Shown piece after piece: positions 1 through 6,988 of a DNA stretch of 6,988 bases. A model generated the notes under the pieces. It did no database searches, had not been told where the DNA came from, and was given only the letters and a program-made list of their open reading frames with translations. The stretch covers positions 1 to 6,988 of the forward strand of contig CAYMSA010000081.1 in the NCBI GenBank assembly GCA_964392965.1, in the 5' to 3' direction. Origin of the DNA: CAYMSA01 sp964392965. Lineage in GTDB: Bacteria; Actinomycetota; Coriobacteriia; Anaerosomatales; Anaerosomataceae. The translations under genes and the position numbers were made by a program. Each line of letters begins with the position of its first letter. Positions within the stretch are counted from its first letter, which is position 1.

Positions 1-42
<42 letters not shown>

Positions 43-48
43 CTGTGT

Positions 49-63
49 ACCGCCCCAGGCGGT
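49..63 (-). other. Perfect hairpin in the tRNA-fMet 5' leader
   Basis: On the minus strand ACCGCC (63-58), a TGG loop (57-55) and GGCGGT (54-49) form a perfect 6-bp GC-rich stem with a 3-base loop. It begins at about the predicted transcription start and ends six bases before the mature tRNA 5' end, so it would fill nearly the whole leader of the precursor. No T-run follows it, so it is a poor intrinsic terminator. A leader structure near the RNase P cleavage site, or a palindromic protein-binding site just downstream of the promoter, are both possible. The pairing is seen directly; any function is inference. Confidence 0.45.
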
Positions 64-69
64 TCGCAC

Positions 70-98
70 ATAATACCAACCGTCCGGCGTTCATGCAA
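70..98 (-). promoter_or_regulatory. Sigma-70-type promoter of the initiator tRNA gene
   Basis: On the minus strand a -35-like hexamer TTGCAT (98-93) and a -10-like hexamer TATTAT (75-70, five of six matches to TATAAT) are separated by exactly 17 bases. The -35 matches consensus only in its TTG, but the AT-rich -10 stands out in a GC-rich region. A start point about 7 bases downstream (near 63-64) would give a leader of roughly 20 bases before the mature tRNA 5' end at 42. The promoter begins 38 bases past the stop codon of the large upstream gene. No terminator is visible between them, so read-through from that gene could also contribute. Confidence 0.7.
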
Positions 99-136
99 TG
101 GGACTTCCTGCCACCTGCGCCCCGTCGCCGCCGCCC

Positions 137-3100
137 CTACCGCGCCTCCTGCACGAGCTCGGCCCGCACCTCGCCCCCGGCGTCCTCGGCGAGCGCCGCA
201 TTGCCCACGATCTCCTCGATCCTCGCGCGCAGGTTCGCGCCGGCCACCCCATGACGCTCCTTGGCCGTGGTGATCATGAGCCGCAGCCGGTTGATCTGGT
301 TCGTCTCGGACGCGCCGGGATCGTAGTCCACGGCCACGATGTTGGCCTCGGGATGCAGGCGGCGGATCTCCTTGATGACGCCCTTGCCCACCACGTGGTT
401 GGGCAGGCACGCAAACGGCTGCACGCACGCGATGTTGGGCACGCCGCGCGTGATGAACTCGCGCATCTCGCCGGTGAGGAGCCACCCCTCGCCCATCGCG
501 TTGCACGGCGAGAGCACGTCGCGCGCGAGCTCGAGGATCTCGCCCACCTTGGCCGGCGGCTCGAAGCGCTTGCTCGCGGCAAGCGCCGCACGCGCGGGGC
601 GCTGCAGGAACTCGAGCCCCGCCACGCCGAGCCGGCCGACGAACGCCCGCACCCACGGCAGCGCGAGGTCGCGCTTGCGCACGAAGCTGCCGCTCAGGGA
701 GTACACGAGAAAGCCCATGAGGTCGCCGATGGTGGCCTCGCAGCCCTCGGCCTCGATGACGTCGATGATGCGGTTGTTGGCGTCCGGGTGGTACTTCACG
801 AGGATCTCGCCCACGATGCCCACGCGCGGACGCCGCTCGCCCTCGATGGGCAGCGCGTCGAAGTCCGCCACGATGTTCCGCAGGAGGCGGGCGTACCCGC
901 GCAGCGTGAACCGTCCGCCAAGAAACGCCTGCCCGCGCTCGACCCACGTGCGCACGAGCGCCTCGGCAGAGCCGGGCTCCACCTCGTACGGCCGCGTGCG
1001 ATAGAGGCAGCGCGCGAGCGTGTCGCCGATGACGATCGCCGCGAGCCCGCGCACGAGCATCGGCCCGCCGATCTTGAGGCCCGGCGCCTCCTCGCCCGTC
1101 TTGGCCGCCGTGAGCGAGATGACCGGCACGTGCGCGAGACCTGCGTCGGCAAGCGCCTTGCGCAGCATCGCGATGTAGTTGGTGGCCCGGCAGATGCCGC
1201 CGGTCTGGGAGAGCACCACCGCCGTGCGGTTGACGTCGTAGCGGCCTGACTTGAGCGCCTCGATGAGCTGCCCGATCGTCAGGAGCGACGGGTAGCAGGC
1301 GTCGTTGTTGACGTGCCGCAGGCCCTCCTCCACCGCGCCCGGCCCGGCCACCGGCAGGAGCTCGAAGTTGTGGCCGTAGGCGTGGAACACCGCCGAGAGC
1401 AGCTCGAACTGCAGCGGCGCCATCTGCGGCGAGAGGATCGTCCAGCCCTCCTCGCGCATGCGCTCCGTGTACTGCGGGCGCGCCACACGCAGCTCCGCGC
1501 GCGTGCGCTGCTCGGCGGCACGCTCGTCGAGCGCGGCCAGGAGCGACCGGATGCGGATGCGCGCCGCGCCCACGTTGCTGATCTCGTCGATCTTGAGCAC
1601 GGTGTGGATCTTGCCCGAGGCGGCGAGCTGCTCGTGCACCTGATCGATGGTGAGCGCGTCGAGCCCGCAGCCGAAGGAGTTGAGCTGCACGTACTCGAGG
1701 TCGTCACGCTCGGCCACGAAGGCCGCCGCCGAGTAGAGGCGCGAGTGGAACATCCACTGGTTGAAGACGCGCAGCGGGTGCTTGAGAAGCGACGGCTGCG
1801 CCACGCTGTCCTCGGTGAGGACCGCGATGCCGAGCCGCGCGATCATCTCGGGGATGGCGTGGTTGATCTCCGGGTCCAGGTGGTACGGCCGCCCCGCGAG
1901 CACGATGCCGCGGCCGCCGGTCTCCTTCACCCACGCGAGCGCGCGCCGGCCTTCGGCACGCACGTCGGCCTTGAAGCGCCGGTCCTCGGCCCACGCCGCG
2001 GCGACCGCCCGCTCGGCGGCATGGCGCGTCACGCCCCAGTCGGCGAGCTCCTCGGCCAGACGGCGTCCGAGCGCGCGACGGTCGTCGTACGGGATGAACG
2101 GGTTGCGGAAGTCGACGCCCTCGCTCACGAGCCGCTCGATGTTGAGCTTGAGCGCCTCCGAGTAGCTCTGGACGATGGGGCAGTTGAGGCTGTTGTCCGC
2201 GCCCGGGTCTTCGCGGCGCTCGCTGCGCACGCACGGCATGAAGATGCGCTTCACGCCGTGGTCGATGAGGTTCTCGATGTGCCCGTGCGAGAGCTTGGCC
2301 GGGTAGCAGACCGACTCGGAGGGCATGGAGTCGATGCCGTTGCGGTACGTCTCGCCGGTGGTGGGGTCCGAGAGCCGCACCGAGAAGCCGAGCTCGGTGA
2401 AGAACGTGAACCAGAACGGATGGTTCTCGTACATGTTGAGCGCGCGCGGCAGACCCACCACGCCGAGCGGCGCCTCGTCGGGCGGAAGCGGCGTGTAGTC
2501 GAACAGGCGCCGGTACTTGTACTCGAAGAGGTTGGGCGGGCGCTCGGCGTCCGGGGTGGCGGCGGCCAGGCCCGCGCTGCCGCCCGCGCCGCGCTCGCAG
2601 CGGTTGCCCGAGACGAACGAGCGCTCGCCGTCGAAGCGCGTGATGGTGAGACGGCACGCGTTGGAGCAGCGCTTGCAGCGCGCGGTGCGGTGCTCGATCG
2701 TGAGCGCCGCGAGCTCCCCGGCCGAGACCAGCGTGGATGCCGGCACGGAGTCCCCCTCGGCCTGCACGCGGTCGCGCGCGAGGAGCGCCGCGCCCCAGGC
2801 CCCCATGAGCCCGGGGATGTCCGGCCGGATGACCTCACGGCCCACGAGCTGCTCGAAAGCGCGCAGCACGGCGTCGTTGGCGAACGTCCCGCCCTGCACG
2901 ACGATGTCCTCGCCCAGCTCGGAGAAGTCGTTCACGCGGATGACCTTGTAGAGCGCGTTTCGCACCACCGAGTAGCACAGGCCGGCCGCGATGTCGGCCA
3001 CGCTCGCGCCCTCGTTCTGCGCCTGGCGCACCCGCGAGTTCATGAACACCGTGCAGCGCGAGCCGAGGTCCACCGGGCTTCGAGCGGTGAGAGCCTCGGC

Positions 3101-4480
3101 CACGAACTCCTCCACCGACAGGCCGAGCGAGGTGGCGAACGTCTCGATGAACGAGCCGCACCCCGACGAGCACGCCTCGTTGAGCGAGATGCGGTCGATG
3201 ACGCCGTCCTTGAGGTGCAGGCACTTCATGTCCTGCCCGCCGATGTCGAGGATGAAGTCCACGTCGCTCGAGAACTGCCGCGCCGCGCGCGCGTGCGCGA
3301 TGGTCTCGATCTCGCCGTGGTCGACCTTGAGCGCCGCCTGCAGCAGCGACTCGCCGTAGCCGGTCGCAAGCGACGACGCGATCGTCACGCCCTCGGGCAT
3401 GCGCTCGTAGAGCTCGCCGAGCACCCGCACCGCCGAGCCGATGATGTTGCCGTTGTTGGAGCCGTAGTGCGCGTGGAGGAGCTCGCCCTCCTCGCCCACG
3501 AGCGCGATCTTGAAGGTAGTCGAGCCCGCATCGATGCCCAGGTAGGCGCGGCCGCGGTAGTCGGCGAGCAACGCGCGGCGCACCGAGGCGCCCGCGTGAC
3601 GCTCCCGGAACGCGTCGAACTCGGCGGGCGAATCGAAGAGCGGCGGCATGGCAGCCACGACCGCCTCGCGCTCGGCGGCCATCGCATCGAGCCGCGTGAC
3701 GAGCGCCGCGAGGTCGATGGGCTCGTCGAGCACCGACGTGAGGGCCGCACCGAGCGCGACGAAGAGGTGCGCGTCCTCGGGGCAGATCGCCGTGCGCTCA
3801 TCGAGGCCAAGCGTCTCGCGGAAGCGATCGCGCAGCTGCGGGAGGTAGTTGAGCGGCCCGCCGAGGAAGACGACGTTGCCGCGGATCGGCCGACCGCACG
3901 CGAGGCCGCTGATCGTCTGCGTCACGATGGACTGCAGCACCGAGGCCGCGATGTCCTCGCGCCGCGCGCCCTCGTTCAGGAGCGGCTGGATGTCGGTCTT
4001 GGCGAAGACGCCGCAGCGCGCGGCGATCGGGTAGATGGTGCCCGCATCGGCGGCAAGTGTGTTGAGACCGGCCGCGTCGGTCATGAGGAGCGTGGCCATC
4101 TGGTCGATGAACGCCCCCGTCCCGCCCGCGCAGCTGCCGTTCATGCGCTCTTCCACGGCGCCGTCGAGATAGACGATCTTGGCGTCCTCGCCGCCGAGCT
4201 CGATGACCACGCTCGTGTCCGGCGCGTACGTCTCCACGGCGGTCCGCACCGCCACGACCTCCTGGACGAACGGGATGTCGGCGCGCCCGGAGAGCCGCAG
4301 GCCGCCCGAGCCGGTCATCCGCAGCGTCGCGGGGCGGTCGCCGACCTTCTCGGCGATGTGGCGCAGGAGCGCATCGACAGTCCGCACCGTGTCGGACTGA
4401 TGCCGGCGGTACGAGCTCGCGAGCACCTTCAGCTGCGTGTCCAGCACGACCATCTTGACGGTGGTCGAGCCGACGTCCAC
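137..4480 (-). CDS. Giant acyl-CoA dehydratase activase-related protein: tandem HgdC-type ATPases fused to DUF2229 and HgdB-like domains
   Basis: This 1447-residue cytosolic protein most likely uses ATP to drive low-potential electrons into a reductase-type iron-sulfur centre. Activase domain 1 (about 1-250) has the phosphate motif DVGSTTVK (2-9), IELGGEDAK (93-101), NGSCAGGTGAFID (114-126) and FLGGPLNYLPQL (205-216). Domain 2 (about 312-570) has GIDAGSTTFK (315-324), LDIGGQDMK (411-419), EACSSGCGSF (435-444) and VQGGTFAND (528-536). Each has the two cysteines (C117/C156; C437/C476) that hold the [4Fe-4S] cluster between subunits in homodimeric HgdC, so the tandem could bind one cluster within a chain. 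C602, C605, C609 and C628 follow. A DUF2229-type region (about 670-890) has C725, C750 and C767. The HgdB-like tail carries C938, C1062, C1097, C1352 and C1358. Length is about what I recall for these fusions. The stop is TAG. The GTG start given is only the first standard codon; the usual LYIG strand is encoded just upstream in frame. Substrate is unknown and no partner subunit is visible. Confidence 0.93.
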   Translation of the reverse strand: MDVGSTTVKMVVLDTQLKVLASSYRRHQSDTVRTVDALLRHIAEKVGDRPATLRMTGSGGLRLSGRADIPFVQEVVAVRTAVETYAPDTSVVIELGGEDAKIVYLDGAVEERMNGSCAGGTGAFIDQMATLLMTDAAGLNTLAADAGTIYPIAARCGVFAKTDIQPLLNEGARREDIAASVLQSIVTQTISGLACGRPIRGNVVFLGGPLNYLPQLRDRFRETLGLDERTAICPEDAHLFVALGAALTSVLDEPIDLAALVTRLDAMAAEREAVVAAMPPLFDSPAEFDAFRERHAGASVRRALLADYRGRAYLGIDAGSTTFKIALVGEEGELLHAHYGSNNGNIIGSAVRVLGELYERMPEGVTIASSLATGYGESLLQAALKVDHGEIETIAHARAARQFSSDVDFILDIGGQDMKCLHLKDGVIDRISLNEACSSGCGSFIETFATSLGLSVEEFVAEALTARSPVDLGSRCTVFMNSRVRQAQNEGASVADIAAGLCYSVVRNALYKVIRVNDFSELGEDIVVQGGTFANDAVLRAFEQLVGREVIRPDIPGLMGAWGAALLARDRVQAEGDSVPASTLVSAGELAALTIEHRTARCKRCSNACRLTITRFDGERSFVSGNRCERGAGGSAGLAAATPDAERPPNLFEYKYRRLFDYTPLPPDEAPLGVVGLPRALNMYENHPFWFTFFTELGFSVRLSDPTTGETYRNGIDSMPSESVCYPAKLSHGHIENLIDHGVKRIFMPCVRSERREDPGADNSLNCPIVQSYSEALKLNIERLVSEGVDFRNPFIPYDDRRALGRRLAEELADWGVTRHAAERAVAAAWAEDRRFKADVRAEGRRALAWVKETGGRGIVLAGRPYHLDPEINHAIPEMIARLGIAVLTEDSVAQPSLLKHPLRVFNQWMFHSRLYSAAAFVAERDDLEYVQLNSFGCGLDALTIDQVHEQLAASGKIHTVLKIDEISNVGAARIRIRSLLAALDERAAEQRTRAELRVARPQYTERMREEGWTILSPQMAPLQFELLSAVFHAYGHNFELLPVAGPGAVEEGLRHVNNDACYPSLLTIGQLIEALKSGRYDVNRTAVVLSQTGGICRATNYIAMLRKALADAGLAHVPVISLTAAKTGEEAPGLKIGGPMLVRGLAAIVIGDTLARCLYRTRPYEVEPGSAEALVRTWVERGQAFLGGRFTLRGYARLLRNIVADFDALPIEGERRPRVGIVGEILVKYHPDANNRIIDVIEAEGCEATIGDLMGFLVYSLSGSFVRKRDLALPWVRAFVGRLGVAGLEFLQRPARAALAASKRFEPPAKVGEILELARDVLSPCNAMGEGWLLTGEMREFITRGVPNIACVQPFACLPNHVVGKGVIKEIRRLHPEANIVAVDYDPGASETNQINRLRLMITTAKERHGVAGANLRARIEEIVGNAALAEDAGGEVRAELVQEAR

Positions 4481-4566
4481 GCCTATGTAGAGTCTCTCGT
4501 CTATGGGGGATCAGCACCTTCCCGGATTCGGCGCGCGAAACGCGGCCGGGAGATACATCCGACAAG

Positions 4567-4595
4567 CCCGGCCCGTGATGCTCACGAGAACCGGG
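4567..4595 (-). terminator. Bulged 12-bp hairpin after the small membrane protein gene, possible terminator
   Basis: Read on the minus strand, CCCGG (4595-4591), an unpaired TT, CTCGTGA (4588-4582), a GCA loop, TCACGGG (4578-4572) and CCGGG (4571-4567) form a 12-bp stem with one G.T wobble and a two-base bulge. It starts six bases past the TGA stop at 4602. The following bases, CTTGTCGG, are only weakly T-rich, so an intrinsic terminator is plausible but not certain. If it terminates, the giant gene downstream needs its own promoter in the roughly 80 bases that remain. I see no convincing -35/-10 pair there. Confidence 0.4.
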
Positions 4596-4601
4596 AGAGT
4601 A

Positions 4602-4892
4602 TCAGCGGGACCCTCGGGAGCCCTCCCCGCGCCCGATCGTCCATACCAGCCAGGCACCGCAGACCAGAAGCGCCAGCCCTGCAGCATCGAACACCACGAA
4701 CCGTCCGATACTCCCTGCGAGCACCTCGTGTCCGAGGGGCACACCCGTACGAATCCATGTCTCACCGACGAGCCCGATCAGCTGTTGCACGATGATGACG
4801 ACGAGGAACGCCCGGTGCCGCCACGGGTCGATGAGAACCGGGACGTAGGTGACGTTCCACATCGCGAACAGTATACCAAGTCCCCGCACGGC
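4602..4892 (-). CDS. Small hypothetical integral membrane protein, N-terminus missing in the assembly gap
   Basis: The 96 visible residues run from the gap edge to a TGA at 4602-4604 and do not resemble the C-terminus of a CPA2 antiporter. They form three hydrophobic segments: about 3-21 (LGILFAMWNVTYVPVLI), 29-47 (FLVVIIVQQLIGLVGETWI) and 61-87 (SIGRFVVFDAAGLALLV onward). A short polar turn with DPWRHR lies between the first two, and the tail ends in GRGEGSRGSR. The layout suggests a small protein of perhaps four helices, one of them lost in the Ns. I do not recognise a characterised family; similar MWN-(x)n-P-x-RHR proteins occur, as far as I recall, as uncharacterised membrane proteins. 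The same reading frame continues through the Ns into the antiporter, but since 100 N is a conventional placeholder that continuity means nothing. Its true start and its spacing to the antiporter cannot be seen. No function is proposed. Confidence 0.6.
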   Translation of the reverse strand, partial: AVRGLGILFAMWNVTYVPVLIDPWRHRAFLVVIIVQQLIGLVGETWIRTGVPLGHEVLAGSIGRFVVFDAAGLALLVCGAWLVWTIGRGEGSRGSR

Positions 4893-4992
4893 NNNNNNNN
4901 NNNNNNNNNNNNNNNNNNNNNNNNNNNNNNNNNNNNNNNNNNNNNNNNNNNNNNNNNNNNNNNNNNNNNNNNNNNNNNNNNNNNNNNNNNNN
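4893..4992. other. Assembly gap, exactly 100 N
   Basis: The run is exactly 100 undetermined bases, the usual placeholder for a scaffold join of unknown true length. It removes the 3' end of the antiporter gene (rest of the TrkA_C domain and stop codon) and the 5' end of the small membrane protein gene. Further genes could be hidden if the real gap is longer. Any protein read through it is unreliable. Confidence 0.97.
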
Positions 4993-6854
4993 CCCCGCCG
5001 GAGCGCGAGCACGGTGACCCCGTGGCGCTCGCGCAGACCGCTCTCCTCGATCGTCATACCCACCAGCGGCGAGTCGGGCCGCACGCGGAACGTGCGCGTC
5101 TGAAGCTCGGGGAAGATGGCCTTCAGGTCCTGCATCCGGATGTCGGGCGGGATGAGCGCGCGGGCCATCTGACGCCACTCGCCGCGCACCTCACTCGCGA
5201 GCTCCTCGATCTCCTCGCGGGGCACGAGGCAGCGCGCGAGCACACGGGAGAGCACCTCGACGGAGACCTCCACCTCGTCGGCGATGACCTCGTCGGCGCC
5301 GAGTGCGTAGAGCAGCTCTGTCTCGCGAACGTAGCGGCTGCGCACGATGATGTAGGCGTCAGGCGCAACGGCGCGGGCGTTCGACACGATGCGCCGAGCG
5401 GCGAACGGGTCGTTGATGGCGATGACGAGCGCGCGCGCCTTCGCTGCGTTCACCTGGTTGAGGATGCCCGCGTACGTGGCATCACCGTAGTACACGGCCT
5501 CGCCCGCCTTCTGGCCGATGCGCACGATCTCGGCGTTCATCTCGAGTGCCGCGTACGGCACGCCAGCCTGGCGCGCCGCGCGTGCCATGGTGTGTCCGGT
5601 CACGCCGAAGCCGACGATCACGATGTGACCCTCGAGCTCCTCGTGCACACCGCGCTCGACGCCGGCGGCTCCTCGCCGCCAGCGTGCCGGGACCGGCAGG
5701 CGCTGCGCGAGGTCGCCCACCTTGGGCGCGATGGCGGTCATGACCGGCGCCAGGATCATCGTGAGGATGGCCGTGTCGAGCACGATCTGGAAGACGCCGT
5801 TGTCCACCAGCCCCGCAGTGACGGCCGCCGTGGTGGCCACGATGGAGAACTCGCCGATCTGCGCGAGCGACATACCGGCGATCGTGGCGTTGCGGATGGG
5901 CAGGCCGGCGGCCAGGCCCGCGAGCGCCCCGGCGAGCGGCTTGATGAGCAGCACGCCGAGCGTGAGAAGCACGATGCGGACGGGCTGCGAAAGCAGCGTG
6001 GGGATGTCGAGGAGCAGTCCGAGCGAGACGAAGAAGAGGCTCATGAACACGTCGCGGAACGGCATGATGACGCAGACCGCCTGATGGGAGTACTCGGACT
6101 CGGCGATGATGAGACCCGCGAGGAAGGCGCCGAGAGCGAGCGAGAGGCCTGCCTGCTCGGTGAGCATGGCGACGGCGAGACAGACCGTGAGCACGCCGAG
6201 GAGGAACGCTTCGCGGCTGCCTGTGCGCGTGACCTGGCGCAAGATCCACGGCACCGCCCACCGGTACGCGACGAAGGCGAGAGCCGTCACGGCCACGACG
6301 CGCAGCAGCAGCCCCACCACGGCGGCTCCGGCGCCCTCGCCCGAGCCCACCGCGAGTAGCGGCGCCGCGAGCATGAGCGGCACGACCGCGATGTCCTGGA
6401 AGATGAGCGCGCCGAGCACGAGGCGCCCGTGTGGCGTGTCGACCTCGGCACGCTCCTCGAGCGCCTTGAGAACGATGGCCGTGCTGCTGAGCGCCACCAC
6501 GAAGCCGAGGTAGATGCTCTGGTTCACGGTGGAGCCCATGAGAACGGTGGCGATGCCGATGATGAGGGCGGTCCCGATCATCTGGACGCTGCCGCCCACC
6601 ATGAACTGCTTCTTGATCTCGCTGATCCTGCTGATCGAGAACTCGAGGCCGATGACGAACAGCAGCAGCACTACGCCGATCTCGGAGATCTGCTCGATCT
6701 GCTCGACGTTCGTCATCAGTTCGAGCGCGTCAGGGCCGATGAGCACGCCCGCGAGCAGCAGCCCCACCGTGGACGGGACGCGCACCCGGTGGCAGATCAC
6801 CGTGGCGATGGCGCCGACGGCGAAGATGATGGCGATGTCCAGCAGCATCGACAT
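4993..6854 (-). CDS. CPA2-family monovalent cation:proton antiporter with TrkA/RCK domain, C-terminus missing in the gap
   Basis: An inner-membrane antiporter exchanging K+ or Na+ for protons, expected to serve pH and cation homeostasis. Residues about 3-375 form the Na_H_Exchanger domain of roughly 12-13 helices, with ALSSTAIVLKALEER (121-135), FQDIAVVPLM (152-161, the Q-D pair as in KefB/KefC) and LSLALGAFLAGLIIAESEYS (237-256). A cytoplasmic RCK/TrkA_N domain follows (about 408-530), with the dinucleotide motif GFGVTG (415-420) and E438 at the end of the second strand, suggesting NAD(H) sensing. A TrkA_C domain begins near 587 (VRPDSPLVGMTI at 591-602) and breaks at residue 620; the two bases before the gap (GG) make residue 621 glycine. 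The loop that in KefC carries the acidic HALESD regulatory motif reads HQAVCVIMPFRD (257-268), so glutathione-type gating is not supported. The ATG at 6854 lies five bases after a GGGGGG run, a weak ribosome site; a second ATG at 6848 is possible. It resembles the YbaL/RosB branch more than KefC, but ion specificity cannot be read from sequence. Confidence 0.92.
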
Positions 6855-6988
6855 GCGTGCCCCCCGGTGCGTGACAGTCAGTGCAGGCCCGTGACGGCAG
6901 ACGGCGCAAGGCGCATCCGCGCCGAGGGTCTCGCCCGCCGAGAGGACCGACGCAACTCTACCACGAGCGGCGGCTCATCCGGCTCGGG
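6855..6988. other. Upstream region of the antiporter gene, no definable element
   Basis: These 134 bases up to the right edge hold no convincing promoter or gene. On the minus strand one frame stays open from the edge to a TGA at 6880-6878 (36 codons, arginine- and proline-rich) and could be the tail of an upstream gene. Another frame ends at a TAG after nine codons. At this GC content neither is decisive. A short stem GGCGC-ATCC-GCGCC lies at 6910-6923, with a second copy of GGCGC at 6903-6907. Antiporter regulation cannot be deduced. Confidence 0.3.

Noticed and set aside
98..1249. A 383-codon open frame on the plus strand overlapping the 3' part of the activase gene
   Set aside because: Same antisense shadow pattern; it contains no domain and conflicts with the conserved C-terminal motifs on the minus strand.
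3798..4565. A 255-codon minus-strand frame overlapping the start of the activase gene in another phase
   Set aside because: Beyond about 25 codons it is a shifted reading of the activase N-terminus. It matters only because its first part would join the activase frame if one base of the five-G run were an error.
4511..4765. An 84-codon minus-strand frame ending just before the activase
   Set aside because: It mostly overlaps the small membrane protein gene in a different phase and has no recognisable features. It ends at the TGA that blocks upstream extension of the activase frame.
1313..4795. A 1160-codon open frame on the plus strand, antisense to most of the giant activase gene
   Set aside because: Its translation is a low-complexity mix rich in Arg, His, Ala, Val, Glu and Asp with no recognisable motif. 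It is the expected mirror of a GC-rich minus-strand gene, and the minus-strand product has many family motifs.
4503..6359. A 618-codon plus-strand frame crossing the N gap
   Set aside because: It is antisense to the antiporter, charged and repetitive in composition, and interrupted by undetermined bases, so it is a compositional shadow.
6878..6988. Possible C-terminal tail of a gene entering from the right edge on the minus strand
   Set aside because: Only 36 open codons, rich in Arg and Pro, with no motif; such a length is expected by chance at this GC content.

Overview
The window is a GC-rich bacterial chromosome fragment. It is almost certainly a scaffolded draft or metagenome contig, because it contains a run of exactly 100 N (4893-4992). 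Every gene I can support lies on the minus strand, so transcription runs from high to low coordinates. The order is a monovalent cation:proton antiporter (4993-6854, 3' end lost in the gap), a small membrane protein (4602-4892, 5' end lost in the gap), a giant 1447-residue activase/dehydratase-like iron-sulfur protein (137-4480), and the 5' part of an initiator tRNA-fMet (1-42) that runs off the left edge.

The giant protein points to an anaerobe. Its parts are those of the oxygen-sensitive ATP-dependent electron-activation systems of 2-hydroxyacyl-CoA dehydratases, benzoyl-CoA reductases and double-cubane-cluster reductases. Two ASKHA-fold activase domains (the HgdC/BadF/BcrA type) sit in tandem, followed by a four-cysteine motif, a DUF2229-type domain and a long cysteine-containing segment resembling the HgdB-type acceptor component. 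ATPase and probable acceptor therefore lie in one chain, and no separate HgdA/HgdB partner is encoded in the window. High GC plus this gene would fit an anaerobic actinobacterial (for example Coriobacteriia-like) or similar lineage, but nothing here fixes the taxonomy.

The antiporter is a CPA2-type carrier (about 12-13 membrane helices) with a cytoplasmic NAD-binding RCK/TrkA_N domain and a TrkA_C domain cut by the gap. An uninterrupted frame runs through the Ns from the antiporter into the small membrane protein. I read this as a chance in-frame join of two different genes, not as one 750-residue protein.

The spacers hold a good sigma-70-like promoter (TTGCAT-17-TATTAT) for the tRNA, a perfect 6-bp hairpin filling the predicted tRNA leader, and a 12-bp bulged hairpin just after the small membrane protein gene. 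The start of the giant gene is unusual: the conserved first strand is encoded in frame, but no standard start codon precedes it. Nothing in the window amounts to a clearly new multi-gene system. The most interesting object is the single-chain activase/acceptor fusion, a type seen in other anaerobes whose substrate I do not know.
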